Shown here piece after piece: positions 9,819 through 24,068 of a stretch of 64,000 nucleotides of DNA. The notes beneath the pieces are model-generated. The model ran no database searches, was not told the origin of the DNA, and worked only from the letters and a program-made list of their open reading frames with translations. Both the position numbers and the translations under genes were made by a program. The DNA is from Marinobacter sp. CHS3-4 (GTDB taxonomy: Bacteria; Pseudomonadota; Gammaproteobacteria; Pseudomonadales; Oleiphilaceae): assembly GCF_030053415.1 (NCBI RefSeq), contig NZ_JASGBJ010000002.1, positions 744,001 through 808,000 on the forward strand, given 5' to 3'. Position 1 is the first letter of the stretch. Every line of letters starts with the position of its first letter.

Positions 9819-11210
9819 TCAGAAAATCCGATTCAGGCCGTTGAGCGCAGCCACGCGATAGGCTTCCGCCATGGTGGGATAGTTGAAGGTGGTATTGATG
9901 AAGTAGTTCAGGGAATTGGCCTCGCCTTCCTGATTCATGATGGCCTGGCCGATGTGAACAATCTCCGCCGCCTGATCCCCAAAACAGTGAATGCCCAGAA
10001 TCTGGCGGGTTTCCCGGTGGAACAAGATCTTCAGCATGCCCACGGGATCACCGGTAATCTGCGCCCTGGCAAGATCCTTGAAAAACGCCTGGCCTACTTC
10101 GTAGGGCACCTTGGCTTCGGTCAGTTCTCGTTCGGTTCCGCCCACAGAACTGATTTCCGGCAGCGTGTAGATGCCCGTAGGCACGTCCGTTACATGGCGG
10201 AAATACTCATCTTTAACAATATCCGATGACGCCGAGCGGCCCTGATCATAGGCAGCGCTGGCAAGGCTCGGCCAGCCGATCACATCACCGGCGGCATAAA
10301 TGTTTTCGACGTCTGTGCGGTAATGCTCGTCAACGGCCAGCTGACCGCGACCGTTTGGTGTAAGGCCGATATTCTCCAGACCCAGTTTTTCGGTGTTGCC
10401 ACTGCGGCCGTTGCACCAGAGAAATGCGTCCGCGCGAATCTTCTTACCGGATTGCAGCGACAGCACAACGCCATGGTCATCACCATCCACAGACTCGTAT
10501 GTCTCATTGTGGCGGACCAACACACCGTTGTTGCGCAGGTGATAACTGAGCGCGTCCGAAATCTCGTCGTCCAGGAAGGTCAACAGACGGCTTCCGGGGT
10601 TGATCAGGTCCACCTTGACACCAAGCCCGGCGAATATGGACGCGTATTCGGAACCGATAACGCCGGCGCCGTAGATGATCAGCGTACGTGGCGTATGTGA
10701 CAGGTTGAGTATCGTGTCCGAGTTGTAAATCCGGTGGTGCCGGAAATCCACATCTGGCGGCAAATAGGGACGCGACCCCGTTGCAATGATTGCCTGCTTG
10801 AAATGAATAATTTCGTGAGACTTGTTGCCACGAATTTCCAGGCGGTTGGCGTCAAGAAAGCTGGCACGGCCATTGATCAGGTCCACCCTGTTACGGGCGT
10901 AGAACTGGGTGCGCAACTTAACCTGCTTGCCAATCACCTTCTGGGCGTTCTGCAACACACGGGGAAAGGAAAACCAGCGCGGCTCACCAATGTCCCGGAA
11001 CATCTGGTTAGTGTTAAAGGTGATGATCTGCTTGACGGAATGACGCAATGCTTTTGAGGGAATCGTGCCCCAGTGGGTACAGTTACCGCCAACGGTTTGC
11101 TTGTCTTCAATGATCGCGACACGTTTGCCGTGTTTCGTCGCATTCATTGCAGCACCTTCTCCCGAAGGCCCCGCGCCAATAACGACCACGTCGTAATGGT
11201 GCTCTGCCAT
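9819..11210 (-). CDS. sthA: Si-specific NAD(P)(+) transhydrogenase (soluble)
   Basis: Cytoplasmic FAD enzyme interconverting NADPH and NADH, 463 residues. FAD motif [12 protein letters not shown] at the N terminus; the pseudo-redox segment [17 protein letters not shown] keeps Cys44 but has Thr at the place of the second cysteine, which separates SthA from disulfide reductases such as Lpd. The second nucleotide motif [18 protein letters not shown] and [15 protein letters not shown] are also present. It lies 41 bases downstream of nqrM on the same strand, so it may be read with the nqr genes, which would couple NADH/NADPH balance to the sodium pump (inference). Confidence 0.95.
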   Translation of the reverse strand: MAEHHYDVVVIGAGPSGEGAAMNATKHGKRVAIIEDKQTVGGNCTHWGTIPSKALRHSVKQIITFNTNQMFRDIGEPRWFSFPRVLQNAQKVIGKQVKLRTQFYARNRVDLINGRASFLDANRLEIRGNKSHEIIHFKQAIIATGSRPYLPPDVDFRHHRIYNSDTILNLSHTPRTLIIYGAGVIGSEYASIFAGLGVKVDLINPGSRLLTFLDDEISDALSYHLRNNGVLVRHNETYESVDGDDHGVVLSLQSGKKIRADAFLWCNGRSGNTEKLGLENIGLTPNGRGQLAVDEHYRTDVENIYAAGDVIGWPSLASAAYDQGRSASSDIVKDEYFRHVTDVPTGIYTLPEISSVGGTERELTEAKVPYEVGQAFFKDLARAQITGDPVGMLKILFHRETRQILGIHCFGDQAAEIVHIGQAIMNQEGEANSLNYFINTTFNYPTMAEAYRVAALNGLNRIF

Positions 11211-11251
11211 TGCGTTCTAGCTCCTTATCGTCGTCCGGTCAGCCTGTTGAT

Positions 11252-11500
11252 TCAGTGCTTGCCGGTTTTGGATGCATCGTAAGTTAAATCATCAGCGGAA
11301 TCGCCACCGTTGGCGCCCTGTTCATTCTCTTCTTCACATTTCTGTGGGTTGCCGCCGCATATGTCACAGGTTTTGCTGATCCCCATGGCTCCAAGGCCAC
11401 CGCAGGAACCGCTGATAGGCTTGCGGCCAAGAATAACGCCTACGGACATGGCCGCCACCAGCAACAGAACAATAAACAGTACAAGTACAAAGGTACCCAT
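11252..11500 (-). CDS. nqrM: Na+-NQR maturation protein NqrM
   Basis: Small membrane protein of 82 residues needed for maturation of the Na+-NQR complex, thought to deliver the iron bound between NqrD and NqrE. One N-terminal membrane helix (about 3-24) is followed by the cysteine-rich SCGGLGAMGISKTCDICGG segment typical of NqrM (formerly DUF539), then an acidic tail. It sits next to apbE at the end of the nqr operon, its usual place. Confidence 0.93.
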   Translation of the reverse strand: MGTFVLVLFIVLLLVAAMSVGVILGRKPISGSCGGLGAMGISKTCDICGGNPQKCEEENEQGANGGDSADDLTYDASKTGKH

Positions 11501-11545
11501 AGGGGCTCTCCTTAACTTTTAGGGGCAACTTACCGTCGCGCCCTG

Positions 11546-12595
11546 TCAATCTGTCAGGAACGAAGAAAAGGCTGGGGAGTACATGCTCTTGAAGCCACTC
11601 TCGCCCCGAACAATAAAATAGGCTGCGATGTTCTCTCGCGTCGATAAAGCCATGGCCTGTTCTGGCCCCATGACATTAAACGCGGTTGCGAGCGCATCTG
11701 CAGTCATACAATCGTCGGCTATCACGGTGACTGACGCAAGGTTATGCTCAATCGGCCGACCGGTTTCAGGGTCTATGGTATGCGAAAAACGCTGCCCTTC
11801 CGATTCGTAATAGTTACGATAGTCGCCTGAAGTTGCCATGGCTCGGTTGCCAATCGCAACAACGCGGTTGACCTGCCGCTGCTCTGACACGGGCTCTTCT
11901 ATGGCCAGCCGCCACACTTCGCCGTCCGGCTTCCGTCCCTGTACGCTGACTTCACCGCCGATTTCCACCAGAAAAGCGCTAACACCTTCCTCTTCAAGGA
12001 ACCGGGCAACCGCATCCACGCCGTATCCTTTGGCAATGGCAGACAGATCAACATACTGATTGGGTTCTGCACGCAAGGCAGGCGGTGAATCACGAAGCTC
12101 AAGCTTTCGGAAACCCGTGGCCGACAGGGTGGACTGCAACTGTGCGTCAGACGGCACCTCTTCAGGCCTTGCCTGTGGCCCGAACCCCCACAGATTCACC
12201 ACCGGCCCGATGGTCACGTCAAAGGCGCCATCGGTCAGCATGGATAACCGGTTGGCAGTAGAGAGCACTTCGTGCAAAGCCGGAGAAATGCTTCTCCACT
12301 CACTCTGGTCTTCCAGGTTGTTGAAAATGGAAAGCTCTGAGTCCTCGCGCCAGGTAGACATAGACGCGTCTACGCCCTCGAGCACCTCTTCAATACCCGA
12401 TGCCAGTGCCTTAAGCCGTGGCTGATCATCGGCCATCACCACGTTGATGTGGTAACGGGTTCCGAACACCGGGCCGGATATCTCCCAGACTTTCTCTTCT
12501 GCCTCAAACGAACAACCCGCCAGCGCGACGAAAGCCAGCGCAAGAAAAGCGCTGGCCAAGGCCACCCTGACGGGTCGAGTCACACCGGATGTCAT
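11546..12595 (-). CDS. apbE: FAD:protein FMN transferase ApbE (lipoprotein)
   Basis: Periplasmic lipoprotein that covalently attaches FMN to threonines of NqrB and NqrC. Signal peptide with lipobox LAGC (Cys28) at the N terminus, then GTRYHI, MSTWREDSELS, VGPVVNLWGFGP, YVDLSAIAKGYGVD, ATSGDYRNY and SHTIDPETGRPI, the standard ApbE motifs; 349 residues. It lies 9 bases after nqrF. Its two likely substrates, the SGAT sites of NqrB and NqrC, are in the same operon. Confidence 0.94.
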   Translation of the reverse strand: MTSGVTRPVRVALASAFLALAFVALAGCSFEAEEKVWEISGPVFGTRYHINVVMADDQPRLKALASGIEEVLEGVDASMSTWREDSELSIFNNLEDQSEWRSISPALHEVLSTANRLSMLTDGAFDVTIGPVVNLWGFGPQARPEEVPSDAQLQSTLSATGFRKLELRDSPPALRAEPNQYVDLSAIAKGYGVDAVARFLEEEGVSAFLVEIGGEVSVQGRKPDGEVWRLAIEEPVSEQRQVNRVVAIGNRAMATSGDYRNYYESEGQRFSHTIDPETGRPIEHNLASVTVIADDCMTADALATAFNVMGPEQAMALSTRENIAAYFIVRGESGFKSMYSPAFSSFLTD

Positions 12596-12604
12596 GAAAG
12601 TCGA

Positions 12605-13831
12605 TTAACCCCCGAAATCATCCAGCATGATGTTTTCGTCCTCAACACCCAGATCTTTCAGCATCTTGATGCAGGACGCGTTCATAATGGGGGGCCCACA
12701 CATATAGTACTCACAGTCTTCCGGAGCCGGGTGGTCCTTCAGATACTTCTCATACAGTACGTTGTGGATAAAGCCTGTCGGGCCTTCCCAGTTGTCTTCA
12801 GGCAGAGCGTCAGAGAGGGCGACGTGCCACTCGAAATTCTCGTTCTCTTCCTGAAGCATGTCGAAATCTTCGACATAGAACATCTCACGGACACTTCTCG
12901 CCCCGTACCAGAAGCTGATCTTCCGATTGCTGTTCAAGCGCTTGAGCTGGTCGAAGATGTGCGAGCGCATCGGCGCCATACCGGCACCGCCGCCGATAAA
13001 TACCATCTCTGCGTCGGTCTTCTTGGCGAAGAACTCGCCGAACGGCCCCATCACTGTCACCTTGTCACCCGGCTTCAGAGCAAACACGTAGCTCGACATG
13101 ATGCCAGGCGGATGATCGGTGCCCGGAGGCGGTGTCGCAATCCGGATGTTGAATTTTAGAACACCCTTCTCTTCCGGATAGTTCGCCATGGAGTAAGCGC
13201 GGATGGTCTCTTCCTTGTTCACCGCCTTGTAGCGCCAGATATCCAGTTTGTCCCAGTCTTCGTGGAATTCTTCCTCAATGTCGAAATCCTTGAAGTCGAT
13301 TTCGTAGGGCGGGCACTCAAGCTGAACATAACCGCCGGCACGGAAGTCGACTTCCTCGCCTTCAGGCAGTTTCAGTACCAGCTCTTTGATGAAAGTAGCC
13401 ACGTTGTGGTTGGACACCACTTCGCATTCCCACTTTTTCACGCCGAAGAACTCTTCCGGCACTTCGACTTTCATGTCCTGTTTCACAGGAACCTGACAGC
13501 TCAGGCGCCAGCCTTCTTTTTCTTCACGATTGGTGAAGTGGGTTTTCTCGGTCGGCAGCATCGCGCCACCACCTTCAAACACCTTGCACTTACACTGCGC
13601 GCAGGTACCGCCGCCGCCACAGGCAGACGACAGAAAAATGCCGCTATTAGCCAGCGTACCCAGAAGCTTGCCACCCGCTTCTGTTTTCAGAGTGTGCTCC
13701 GGGTCGTCGTTAATTTCGATGGTCACATCACCGGTGCTTACCAGCCTGGAACGGGCCGCAAGAATCACTGCGACCAGGGCCAGTACGATAACGGTGAACA
13801 TGACCACGCCAAGCAGAATTTCAGTATTCAT
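12605..13831 (-). CDS. nqrF: Na+-NQR subunit F (NADH dehydrogenase module)
   Basis: Electron entry subunit: oxidises NADH through FAD and a 2Fe-2S centre. N-terminal membrane helix (about 5-27), plant-type ferredoxin domain with [12 protein letters not shown] and the later cysteine of LSCQV, then a ferredoxin-reductase module with RAYSMANYP (FAD), [13 protein letters not shown] (NADH) and YYMCGPP. At 408 residues it is full length. Last of the nqrABCDEF series, 38 bases after nqrE. Confidence 0.97.
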   Translation of the reverse strand: MNTEILLGVVMFTVIVLALVAVILAARSRLVSTGDVTIEINDDPEHTLKTEAGGKLLGTLANSGIFLSSACGGGGTCAQCKCKVFEGGGAMLPTEKTHFTNREEKEGWRLSCQVPVKQDMKVEVPEEFFGVKKWECEVVSNHNVATFIKELVLKLPEGEEVDFRAGGYVQLECPPYEIDFKDFDIEEEFHEDWDKLDIWRYKAVNKEETIRAYSMANYPEEKGVLKFNIRIATPPPGTDHPPGIMSSYVFALKPGDKVTVMGPFGEFFAKKTDAEMVFIGGGAGMAPMRSHIFDQLKRLNSNRKISFWYGARSVREMFYVEDFDMLQEENENFEWHVALSDALPEDNWEGPTGFIHNVLYEKYLKDHPAPEDCEYYMCGPPIMNASCIKMLKDLGVEDENIMLDDFGG

Positions 13832-13869
13832 GGTCTCGCCTTTTCGTTAAATCGAATCACCGGGGTTTA

Positions 13870-14478
13870 TTACAGCGAAATGCCGGAAAACGACATAAAT
13901 CCAAGCGACATCAGGCCAACGGTGATGAAGGTGATGCCCAGGCCACGCAGGCCTTCAGGAACGTCGCTGTATTTCAGCTTTTCTCGGATACCGGCCAGCG
14001 CAATAATCGCTAGCGCCCAACCGAGACCTGCACCAAAGCCGTAAACCACGCTTTCACCAAACGTGTAATCACGCTCTACCATGAACAGCGAAGCACCCAG
14101 AATGGCACAGTTCACAGTAATCAGCGGCAAGAATACGCCGAGCGCCGCATAAAGCGCCGGTATGTATTTATCCAGAACCATTTCCATGATCTGGACAATT
14201 GCCGCAATTACACCGATATACGACAACAGGCCAAGAAAGCTCAGGTCCACATTGGGCAGACCTGCCCAGCTGAGGGCGCCTTCACGTAATATGCCGTTAT
14301 ACAGCAGATTATTCACCGGAACGGTGACGGTCAGAACGACCACAACGGCAATGCCAAGACCTGTGGCTGCTTCAATCTTCTTGGAGATCGCCAGGAAGGT
14401 ACACATCCCCAGGAAGAAGGCCAGAGCCATGTTTTCAACGAAAACGGCTTTCAGAATCAGGCTGATATAATGTTCCAT
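13870..14478 (-). CDS. nqrE: Na+-NQR subunit E
   Basis: Integral membrane subunit of the sodium-pumping NADH:quinone reductase, homologous to RnfA; 202 residues in six helices. The half-repeat segments around [10 protein letters not shown] (residues 22-31) and [11 protein letters not shown] (about 118-128) carry the cysteines that bind the intramembrane iron centre with NqrD. Its ATG overlaps the nqrD stop (TGATG). Confidence 0.96.
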   Translation of the reverse strand: MEHYISLILKAVFVENMALAFFLGMCTFLAISKKIEAATGLGIAVVVVLTVTVPVNNLLYNGILREGALSWAGLPNVDLSFLGLLSYIGVIAAIVQIMEMVLDKYIPALYAALGVFLPLITVNCAILGASLFMVERDYTFGESVVYGFGAGLGWALAIIALAGIREKLKYSDVPEGLRGLGITFITVGLMSLGFMSFSGISL

Positions 14479-15143
14479 CAGAAGGCCTCCTTGGCGGTAT
14501 GGCGAGACATTTTAAAGTCAGCCTCTTCTACCTGCTCCGGCTTCCAGGTGCGCAGGCCCCAGATTGCCAGACCAATGATGAAGAATGCGCTTGGCGGCAG
14601 TAGCAACAAACCATTTGGAATGTACCAACCACCTTCATTGACCACCGGCATAATGGAAATGCCAAACAGCGATCCAGCACCCAGGAGCTCACGGAAGAAC
14701 GCCACGAAGATCAGCAGTACTGAATAGCCCAGGCCATTGCCCACACCATCCAGGAAGCTGAGCCACGGACCATTCTGCATGGCGAAACCTTCTGCACGCC
14801 CCATCACGATACAGTTGGTGATGATCAGCCCAACAAAGACTGACAGCTGCTTGCTGATTTCGTAGGCGTAAGCTTTAAGTACCTGATCCACCACGATAAC
14901 CAGCGATGCAATGATGGTCATCTGCACGATGATCCGGATGCTGCCGGGTATCTGTGACCGCACCAGTGATACGGCCAGGTTGGAAAAAGCGGTAACGGCG
15001 ATAACGGCCGCACACATAACCAGCGTTACATTCATGCTGGTCGTTACCGCCAACGCGGAACAGATACCCAGTATCTGCAACGCGATGGGGTTGTTACTGA
15101 AGATCGGTTCGAAGAGAACCTGTTTGGCGGATGCGTCTGCCAT
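14478..15143 (-). CDS. nqrD: Na+-NQR subunit D
   Basis: Integral membrane subunit paired with NqrE, homologous to RnfE; 221 residues with about six helices. [17 protein letters not shown] near residue 16 and [17 protein letters not shown] near residue 106 hold the two conserved cysteine regions. It overlaps nqrE by one base and starts three bases after the nqrC stop. Confidence 0.96.
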   Translation of the reverse strand: MADASAKQVLFEPIFSNNPIALQILGICSALAVTTSMNVTLVMCAAVIAVTAFSNLAVSLVRSQIPGSIRIIVQMTIIASLVIVVDQVLKAYAYEISKQLSVFVGLIITNCIVMGRAEGFAMQNGPWLSFLDGVGNGLGYSVLLIFVAFFRELLGAGSLFGISIMPVVNEGGWYIPNGLLLLPPSAFFIIGLAIWGLRTWKPEQVEEADFKMSRHTAKEAF

Positions 15144-15145
15144 GA

Positions 15146-15949
15146 TCAGACCTCCCCTTGGCGAAGTTTTTTCAGATAGGTTTCGTAGCCACGGTCACCC
15201 ATCCAGTAGTTGACCAGTTGCTGAACCCCGCGGCTTGTCAGCGTCGCACCGGACAGAGCGTCGATCTTGTGCTCTTTGTCCGCAGCGTCGGCACTCACAC
15301 CACCTTTGACGAGTTTGATCTGCGGTTCATCCAGATTGTCGCCGTAGACCTCCTTGCCAACCCACTGCTTTTTCCAGCGTGGATTATCGACTTCGCCGCC
15401 CAGGCCCGGAGTTTCCGCGTGAGAATAGAAGCCCAGGCCTTCAATGGTATTCGCGTCACCTTCCAGCGACATAAAGCCGTAGAGGGTCGACCAGAGGCCG
15501 TAACCGTGAACCGGCAGAACGACGCGCTTGAGCTTGCCGTTTTCACTCAGGGTGAAAATCTTGGCAACATTCGGACGACGCTTGATGCCTGCCTTGTCTT
15601 CCGACGACGGAATGTTTGTCGACATGGCCGGGTCAGACGCTGCCTTGTACATGTCGTACTTCATCGGGTCTGTAACGCCCACGGCACTGGGTTCAACGTA
15701 TTCGCCGGTATCCAGGTCAAGAAGACGCACTTCGAAGCGAGAGAAAGTCTCTTCGATTTCTTCCGCGCTGGCGCCCGGCTCGAGCATGCCGGCGGCAGAA
15801 AGAATATTCGAACGGATATCCAGATTCTGGTTTTTAACCTGCGCAGGACGCAGCAAAACCGCAGCGGTGGACACGACTACTGAGAACACAATACTCAGTA
15901 CCAGTGCCACCATTAACGTTCTGGAGACGGTTTCTTTTGGTTTAGCCAC
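15146..15949 (-). CDS. nqrC: Na+-NQR subunit C
   Basis: Membrane-anchored periplasmic flavoprotein subunit. One N-terminal helix (about 12-33) and an FMN-binding domain with the covalent attachment motif SGATLTS (Thr236). The frame is open from a TTG at 15955, but the GTG at 15949 sits seven bases after a GGAGG ribosome site inside the end of nqrB and gives the family-like start [12 protein letters not shown]; it is preferred (267 residues). It overlaps nqrB by 8 bases, suggesting translational coupling. Confidence 0.95.
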   Translation of the reverse strand: MAKPKETVSRTLMVALVLSIVFSVVVSTAAVLLRPAQVKNQNLDIRSNILSAAGMLEPGASAEEIEETFSRFEVRLLDLDTGEYVEPSAVGVTDPMKYDMYKAASDPAMSTNIPSSEDKAGIKRRPNVAKIFTLSENGKLKRVVLPVHGYGLWSTLYGFMSLEGDANTIEGLGFYSHAETPGLGGEVDNPRWKKQWVGKEVYGDNLDEPQIKLVKGGVSADAADKEHKIDALSGATLTSRGVQQLVNYWMGDRGYETYLKKLRQGEV

Positions 15950-17147
15950 GTGCAAGCCTCCGTTTGATATTGGCCTGAACCACGTAATGGTCCATCAGCG
16001 GAGCGAACAGGTTGGCGAACAGGATGGCCAGCATAATGCCTTCCGGGAACGCCGGGTTAACCACTCGGATCAGGACGGTCATAACGCCAACCAGGATACC
16101 GAAGCACCAGCGACCGGTGTTGGTCATGGCGGCAGATACCGGATCGGTCGCCATGAACATCATGCCGAACGCAAAACCGCCCATCACAAGATGCCAGTGA
16201 GCAGGTACCGCAAACATCGGATTGGTGTCCGAGCCAACGGCATTCAGCAACATCGACATCCCGATCATACCGATCAGAACACCGCCTACAATGCGGTAAG
16301 AGGCGATCTTCATCAGCAACAATATCGCCCCCCCGATAAGCACCGCCAGAGTCGACGTTTCACCCATGGAACCCTGGATGGTGCCCATGAATGCGGACAT
16401 CCAGCCAATCTGGCTTTCCAGTGCCTCAACGCCGCCGCTTGCAGCCCAGCTGAGTGAGGTTGCGCCGCTGAAGCCATCAACCGCGGTCCATACCGTGTCA
16501 CCGGAAATCTGCGCCGGATAGGCGAAATACAGGAACGCACGACCAGTCAGCGCCGGGTTCAGGAAGTTCTTGCCAGTACCGCCGAAAACTTCCTTACCGA
16601 TCACCACGCCGAAGGTGATGCCCAGAGCCACCTGCCAGAGCGGGATGGTCGGCGGGCAAATCAGCGCGAAGAGTACCGAAGTCACGAAGAAGCCCTCGTT
16701 CACTTCGTGGCGGCGAACCGTAGCGAACAGCACTTCCCAGAAGCCACCCACGATGAACGTCACCGCGTATACCGGCACAAAATACGCCATGCCATAAACG
16801 AAGTTATCCCAGATGCTGGACGGATCGTTACCCGCCAGGGCTGCGATAAAGGCCGTACGGAGGCCACCGTCGCCCATCAGGGCATCCGGATTTTCCGCCA
16901 GGAAGCTGTTGGCCTGGAAACCGATGTTCCACATGCCAAAGAACATGGCCGGGAAGGTACACATCCACACCGTGATCATGATGCGTTTCAGGTCGACGCC
17001 ATCACGCACATGAGAAGTAGTGGAAGTTACCTTACCGGGGGTATAGAAAATGGTATCGATTGCTTCATAGAGCGCATACCAGCGCTCATACTTGCCACCC
17101 TTTTCAAAGTGGTGCTCGATGCCATCGAGAAACTGTCGAATTGCCAT
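15942..17147 (-). CDS. nqrB: Na+-NQR subunit B
   Basis: Large integral membrane subunit (401 residues, about ten helices), homologous to RnfD, with covalent FMN and riboflavin. The FMN site is the FSGATSLS motif with Thr230; [28 protein letters not shown] precedes it, and the N terminus has the cytoplasmic amphipathic segment. Between nqrA (3-base gap) and nqrC (8-base overlap). Confidence 0.97.
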   Translation of the reverse strand: MAIRQFLDGIEHHFEKGGKYERWYALYEAIDTIFYTPGKVTSTTSHVRDGVDLKRIMITVWMCTFPAMFFGMWNIGFQANSFLAENPDALMGDGGLRTAFIAALAGNDPSSIWDNFVYGMAYFVPVYAVTFIVGGFWEVLFATVRRHEVNEGFFVTSVLFALICPPTIPLWQVALGITFGVVIGKEVFGGTGKNFLNPALTGRAFLYFAYPAQISGDTVWTAVDGFSGATSLSWAASGGVEALESQIGWMSAFMGTIQGSMGETSTLAVLIGGAILLLMKIASYRIVGGVLIGMIGMSMLLNAVGSDTNPMFAVPAHWHLVMGGFAFGMMFMATDPVSAAMTNTGRWCFGILVGVMTVLIRVVNPAFPEGIMLAILFANLFAPLMDHYVVQANIKRRLARG

Positions 17148-17150
17148 CAG

Positions 17151-18497
17151 TTAACCCTCGATCTCGATTCGGGTCAGATTCTGGCGCAGAATCGGACCGT
17201 ATTCGTATTTGCCCGGGCACACGAAAGTGCAGAGCGCCAGATCCTCTTCGTCCAGCTCCAATGCACCCAACTGTTGCGCCGTTTCTGTGTCGCCAACGAT
17301 CAGTGACCGCAGTAGCTGAGTCGGCAGAATATCCAGAGGCATCACTTGCTCGTAAGCACCTACCGGAACCATGGCACGCTCACTGCCATTGGTCGTGGTG
17401 GTGAAGTTAAACAATTTGCCCTTCGTGAGTTTGGACAGATAGATATTCAGAACCGAGAACTTGTTCGGCCCGGGCGACAGCCACCCCATGAACTCGCGCT
17501 TGTAGCCTTCTTCCAGAACAGAAATCTGGTTCGCAAAGCGTCCAAGGTAGGCACATGGGCCATCACCGCGGCGACCACCGAAGACAGAGCCGGAAATCGT
17601 ACGAACTTCGCAGTCTGTGGCAATTTCACCGTCCAGAAGTTCCGTCAGGCTCGCACCGATACGGGTACGCAGCAGGCGTGGCTTGGTGGCCTTGGGGCCA
17701 CCAACCGCAACAATGCGGTCAACCGGCAGCTCACCGGTCTGGAACAGTTTCGCAATGTCGATGACATCCTGGTAACCAATACTCCAAACCACCTTGTCAC
17801 CTACAATCGGGTCAAGATAGTGGATATGGGTGCCAACGTTGCCGGCCGGATGCCTGCCGTCGAATTGCTGGACTTCTACGGAGTCGGACTCCGGCACCGG
17901 CACGTCTGAACCCGGCTTGCCGGATACAAACACCTTACCGTTGGTCAGTTTGGTCAGGATACGCAAGCCACGTTCGAAGGCCGCTTTGTTCTCACCGATA
18001 ATGACGGTTGGATCGGCGGCCAGTGGATTGGTATCCATTACTGACACAAAAATTGAGTTGGGCGCTGAATCGATCTCCGGCACTTTGCTGTACGGCCGGG
18101 TCTTGAAAGTGGTCCACAAGCCGGATTCCACCAGGTTATCAACAACCTGCTGGCGCTCGAGAGACGCAATATCAGATTCATCATAGCGGGCAAAAGATTC
18201 CGCGTCGTCGCCATCGATCTCAATCACAATGGACTGGAAAACACGGCGTTCACCGCGATTGATTTCCTTGACGACACCGGCTGCCGGTGATGTGTAACGA
18301 ACGCCTTCGGTCTTCTTATCCGTAAACAGCAGCGTACCGCGCTTAACGCGATCTCCCTCTGATACAGCCATAGTGGGCTTCATGCCGTTGTAGTCAAAAC
18401 CGATCAACGCCACGTGGCGAACGGTATTGCCTTCATCTATGGTCTGCTCAGGAGCGCCGCTGATGGGAAGATCCAGGCCTTTTTTGATCTTGATCAT
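17151..18497 (-). CDS. nqrA: Na+-NQR subunit A
   Basis: Peripheral cytoplasmic subunit of Na+-NQR, implicated in quinone binding; 448 residues. The start [14 protein letters not shown] at 18497 matches the family exactly; an in-frame upstream codon at 18506 would add three residues. The C terminus has [23 protein letters not shown]. First gene of nqrABCDEF-apbE-nqrM; a probable sigma70 promoter lies about 190 bases upstream. Confidence 0.96.
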   Translation of the reverse strand: MIKIKKGLDLPISGAPEQTIDEGNTVRHVALIGFDYNGMKPTMAVSEGDRVKRGTLLFTDKKTEGVRYTSPAAGVVKEINRGERRVFQSIVIEIDGDDAESFARYDESDIASLERQQVVDNLVESGLWTTFKTRPYSKVPEIDSAPNSIFVSVMDTNPLAADPTVIIGENKAAFERGLRILTKLTNGKVFVSGKPGSDVPVPESDSVEVQQFDGRHPAGNVGTHIHYLDPIVGDKVVWSIGYQDVIDIAKLFQTGELPVDRIVAVGGPKATKPRLLRTRIGASLTELLDGEIATDCEVRTISGSVFGGRRGDGPCAYLGRFANQISVLEEGYKREFMGWLSPGPNKFSVLNIYLSKLTKGKLFNFTTTTNGSERAMVPVGAYEQVMPLDILPTQLLRSLIVGDTETAQQLGALELDEEDLALCTFVCPGKYEYGPILRQNLTRIEIEG

Positions 18498-18681
18498 TAG
18501 CCTCATCCAATCATCAGAAACTGTTCGATGGATTTTAACGCCCGACCCCTGCGGCCCGCCCCCTGTCCGGAGAATCCGGTGGGCAGAACCACAGTGAAGG
18601 ATGCCCAGGCTAAAACAAGCCAGACATTCGACTGCAGGAGGTCATGGGAAGCGGGTGCCAGACGTACCCAAAATCGCGCCA

Positions 18682-18710
18682 ATTATAGAGTTTACGGAAC
18701 ACTATTTCCA
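18682..18710 (-). promoter_or_regulatory. probable sigma70 promoter of the nqr operon
   Basis: On the minus strand, TGGAAA (18705-18710, 4 of 6 to consensus) and a perfect TATAAT (18682-18687) are separated by 17 bases and point toward nqrA. Transcription would start near 18675, leaving a leader of about 177 bases. The gene-free stretch 18498-18826 holds this promoter and the gap terminator; I see nothing else in it. Confidence 0.55.
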
Positions 18711-18768
18711 CCAGAAACCCCGCCTAGTTTGTCGCCAAACGTAATTCGCCCAGTGGCATTTCAGGCAT

Positions 18769-18799
18769 AAAAAAACCCCGGACGTAAAGGCCCGGGGTT
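18769..18799 (-). terminator. intrinsic terminator of gap
   Basis: Eight-base GC-rich inverted repeat (AACCCCGG / CCGGGGTT, 18774-18781 and 18792-18799) with a 10-base loop, followed on the minus strand by a run of at least seven T. It lies 28 bases after the gap stop codon. Confidence 0.9.
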
Positions 18800-18826
18800 C
18801 TATTTAGACCGATTATCAGGCTGAAA

Positions 18827-20296
18827 TCAGCCGCGTACCCGCTTCGGGAAAATCGGATAGTCCACGCCAGCCATCTGGTTGACCACGCGAATCACCTGCG
18901 CGCTGTAACCGGCTTCGTTGTCATACCATACATAGAGGATCAGACGCTTGCCGTTGGCAATAGTGGCCTGAGCGTCGACAACACCGGCATGCCGGGAACC
19001 AACGAAATCCGTCGAAACCACTTCTGGCGAGTTCACGAAATCAATCTGCTTCTGCAGCTCGGAGTGAAGCGCCATATCCCGCAAGTAGTCGTTTGCACTT
19101 TCGACGGTCACGTCTTTCTGCAGGTTCAGGTTCAGAATGGCCATGGACACGTTCGGAGTCGGAACCCGGATCGCGTTGCCAGACAGCTTGCCCTTCAATT
19201 CCGGCAGCGCCTTGGCGACCGCTTTCGCCGCGCCTGTCTCGGTAATTACCATGTTCAGAGGCGCACTACGGCCGCGACGGCTACCTTTGTGGTAATTGTC
19301 GATCAGGTTCTGGTCATTGGTGTAAGAGTGCACGGTTTCAACGTGGCCATCTTCGATCCCGTACTCATCCTGAATCGCCTTGAGAACCGGCGTGATAGCG
19401 TTGGTTGTGCAGGAGGCTGCAGACAGAATGCGATCGTCCTCGGTAATCCAGTCGTTGTTGATTCCATGAACGATGTTCTTGATATCGCCCTTGCCTGGCG
19501 CGGTTAGAATCACGCGGCTGACGCCTTTGGATTTCAGGTGCAGACCAAGGCCGGCCTCGTCGCGCCAGATACCGGTATTATCGATAACAATGGCGTTATT
19601 GATGCCGTATTGGGTGTAATCCACCTGATCGGGGCCCGGCGAATAAATCACCTTGATAAAGTTGCCGTTGGCAACAAGTGCGGAGTTCTCTTCATCAACG
19701 GTGATGGTGCCGTTAAACGGCCCATGTACGGAGTCCCTGCGCAGCAGACTGGCACGCTTTTCGAGATCGTTGTCTGCACCACCCTGGCGAACCACAATCG
19801 CACGCAGCCGGAGATTGTTACCGCCACCCGCTTTTTCAATCATGATGCGAGCCAACAGACGACCAATCCGACCGAAGCCATAAAGCACGACGTCTTTGGT
19901 ATCTTTCTCCGCGTCCTCTGCCGACTGGGACTGATACTGACCAACGATCGGCCCGATTTCCTCTTTCAGGAAGTCCTCAAGAGATCCACCGACTTCTTTG
20001 AACTTGACCGCCAGTTTGCCGATATCAACGTGGCCACGACCCAGGTCCATTTTATCCATGGCTTGCAGGATGGGCAGAGTGTCGTGAACAGACAGCTCGC
20101 TGTCTTCAACCTGACGCACAAAACGATGCGCGCGGATGATGTCGATCACCCCCTGATTGATCACGGCACGGCCATAGACGGACGTCACCACATTATTCTT
20201 TCGGTAGAGTCGACCGATAATCGGAATCATCGCTTCCGCAGTGGATTCTCTTTCCGTCCAGTTAGACAGGTGCTGATTGATCTGTTCGTGACTCAC
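18827..20296 (-). CDS. glyceraldehyde-3-phosphate dehydrogenase, N-terminally extended type
   Basis: Glycolytic/gluconeogenic NAD(P)-dependent dehydrogenase of 489 residues, longer than the usual 330. About 135 residues precede the nucleotide-binding motif GFGRIG (140-145). The catalytic cysteine is Cys296 in SAASCTTNA; the HSYTNDQNLID and RRGRSAPLNM segments and WYDNEAGYSAQV near the end are typical. The GTG at 20296 has an AGAGG site seven bases upstream and is preferred over the more upstream open frame (20368). Divergent from mfd. Long forms of this kind next to mfd are known to me from pseudomonads. Confidence 0.92.
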   Translation of the reverse strand: MSHEQINQHLSNWTERESTAEAMIPIIGRLYRKNNVVTSVYGRAVINQGVIDIIRAHRFVRQVEDSELSVHDTLPILQAMDKMDLGRGHVDIGKLAVKFKEVGGSLEDFLKEEIGPIVGQYQSQSAEDAEKDTKDVVLYGFGRIGRLLARIMIEKAGGGNNLRLRAIVVRQGGADNDLEKRASLLRRDSVHGPFNGTITVDEENSALVANGNFIKVIYSPGPDQVDYTQYGINNAIVIDNTGIWRDEAGLGLHLKSKGVSRVILTAPGKGDIKNIVHGINNDWITEDDRILSAASCTTNAITPVLKAIQDEYGIEDGHVETVHSYTNDQNLIDNYHKGSRRGRSAPLNMVITETGAAKAVAKALPELKGKLSGNAIRVPTPNVSMAILNLNLQKDVTVESANDYLRDMALHSELQKQIDFVNSPEVVSTDFVGSRHAGVVDAQATIANGKRLILYVWYDNEAGYSAQVIRVVNQMAGVDYPIFPKRVRG

Positions 20297-20339
20297 GCTT
20301 GAACCTCTACTATTGGAACGTCTGCAAAATTGGGCGCAC

Positions 20340-20368
20340 ATTATCCAACGGAATTGCCTCCACAGCAA
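20340..20368 (-). promoter_or_regulatory. possible sigma70 promoter of gap
   Basis: Minus-strand TTGCTG (20363-20368) and GATAAT (20340-20345) separated by 17 bases, about 45 bases upstream of the GTG. The -10 matches 5 of 6, the -35 only 3 of 6. Confidence 0.35.
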
Positions 20369-20404
20369 ATACGAACTGTCCCGGAGTTCGTAGGCTCGGC
20401 TTAA

Positions 20405-20438
20405 CTGTCATGACAGCACCACGGTCGCCCGTTAGAAT
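20405..20438 (+). promoter_or_regulatory. probable sigma70 promoter of mfd with overlapping palindrome
   Basis: ATGACA (20410-20415, 5 of 6) and TAGAAT (20433-20438, 5 of 6) are separated by exactly 17 bases. The -35 lies in a perfect 12-base palindrome, CTGTCATGACAG (20405-20416), which could be an operator. The mfd start is 60 bases downstream of the -10. Confidence 0.5.
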
Positions 20439-20497
20439 ACGCCGCTCGCTGCTTACTATTCAGGCGCCAGATATCTTTCAGGAGTTCTGCACCAATT

Positions 20498-24007
<3,510 letters not shown>

Positions 24008-24068
24008 ACCCTCAGCCAGCTTGCCTGTGGCGGTGACTTTCTTGAGCCGCAAACACGATGATCAGCTA

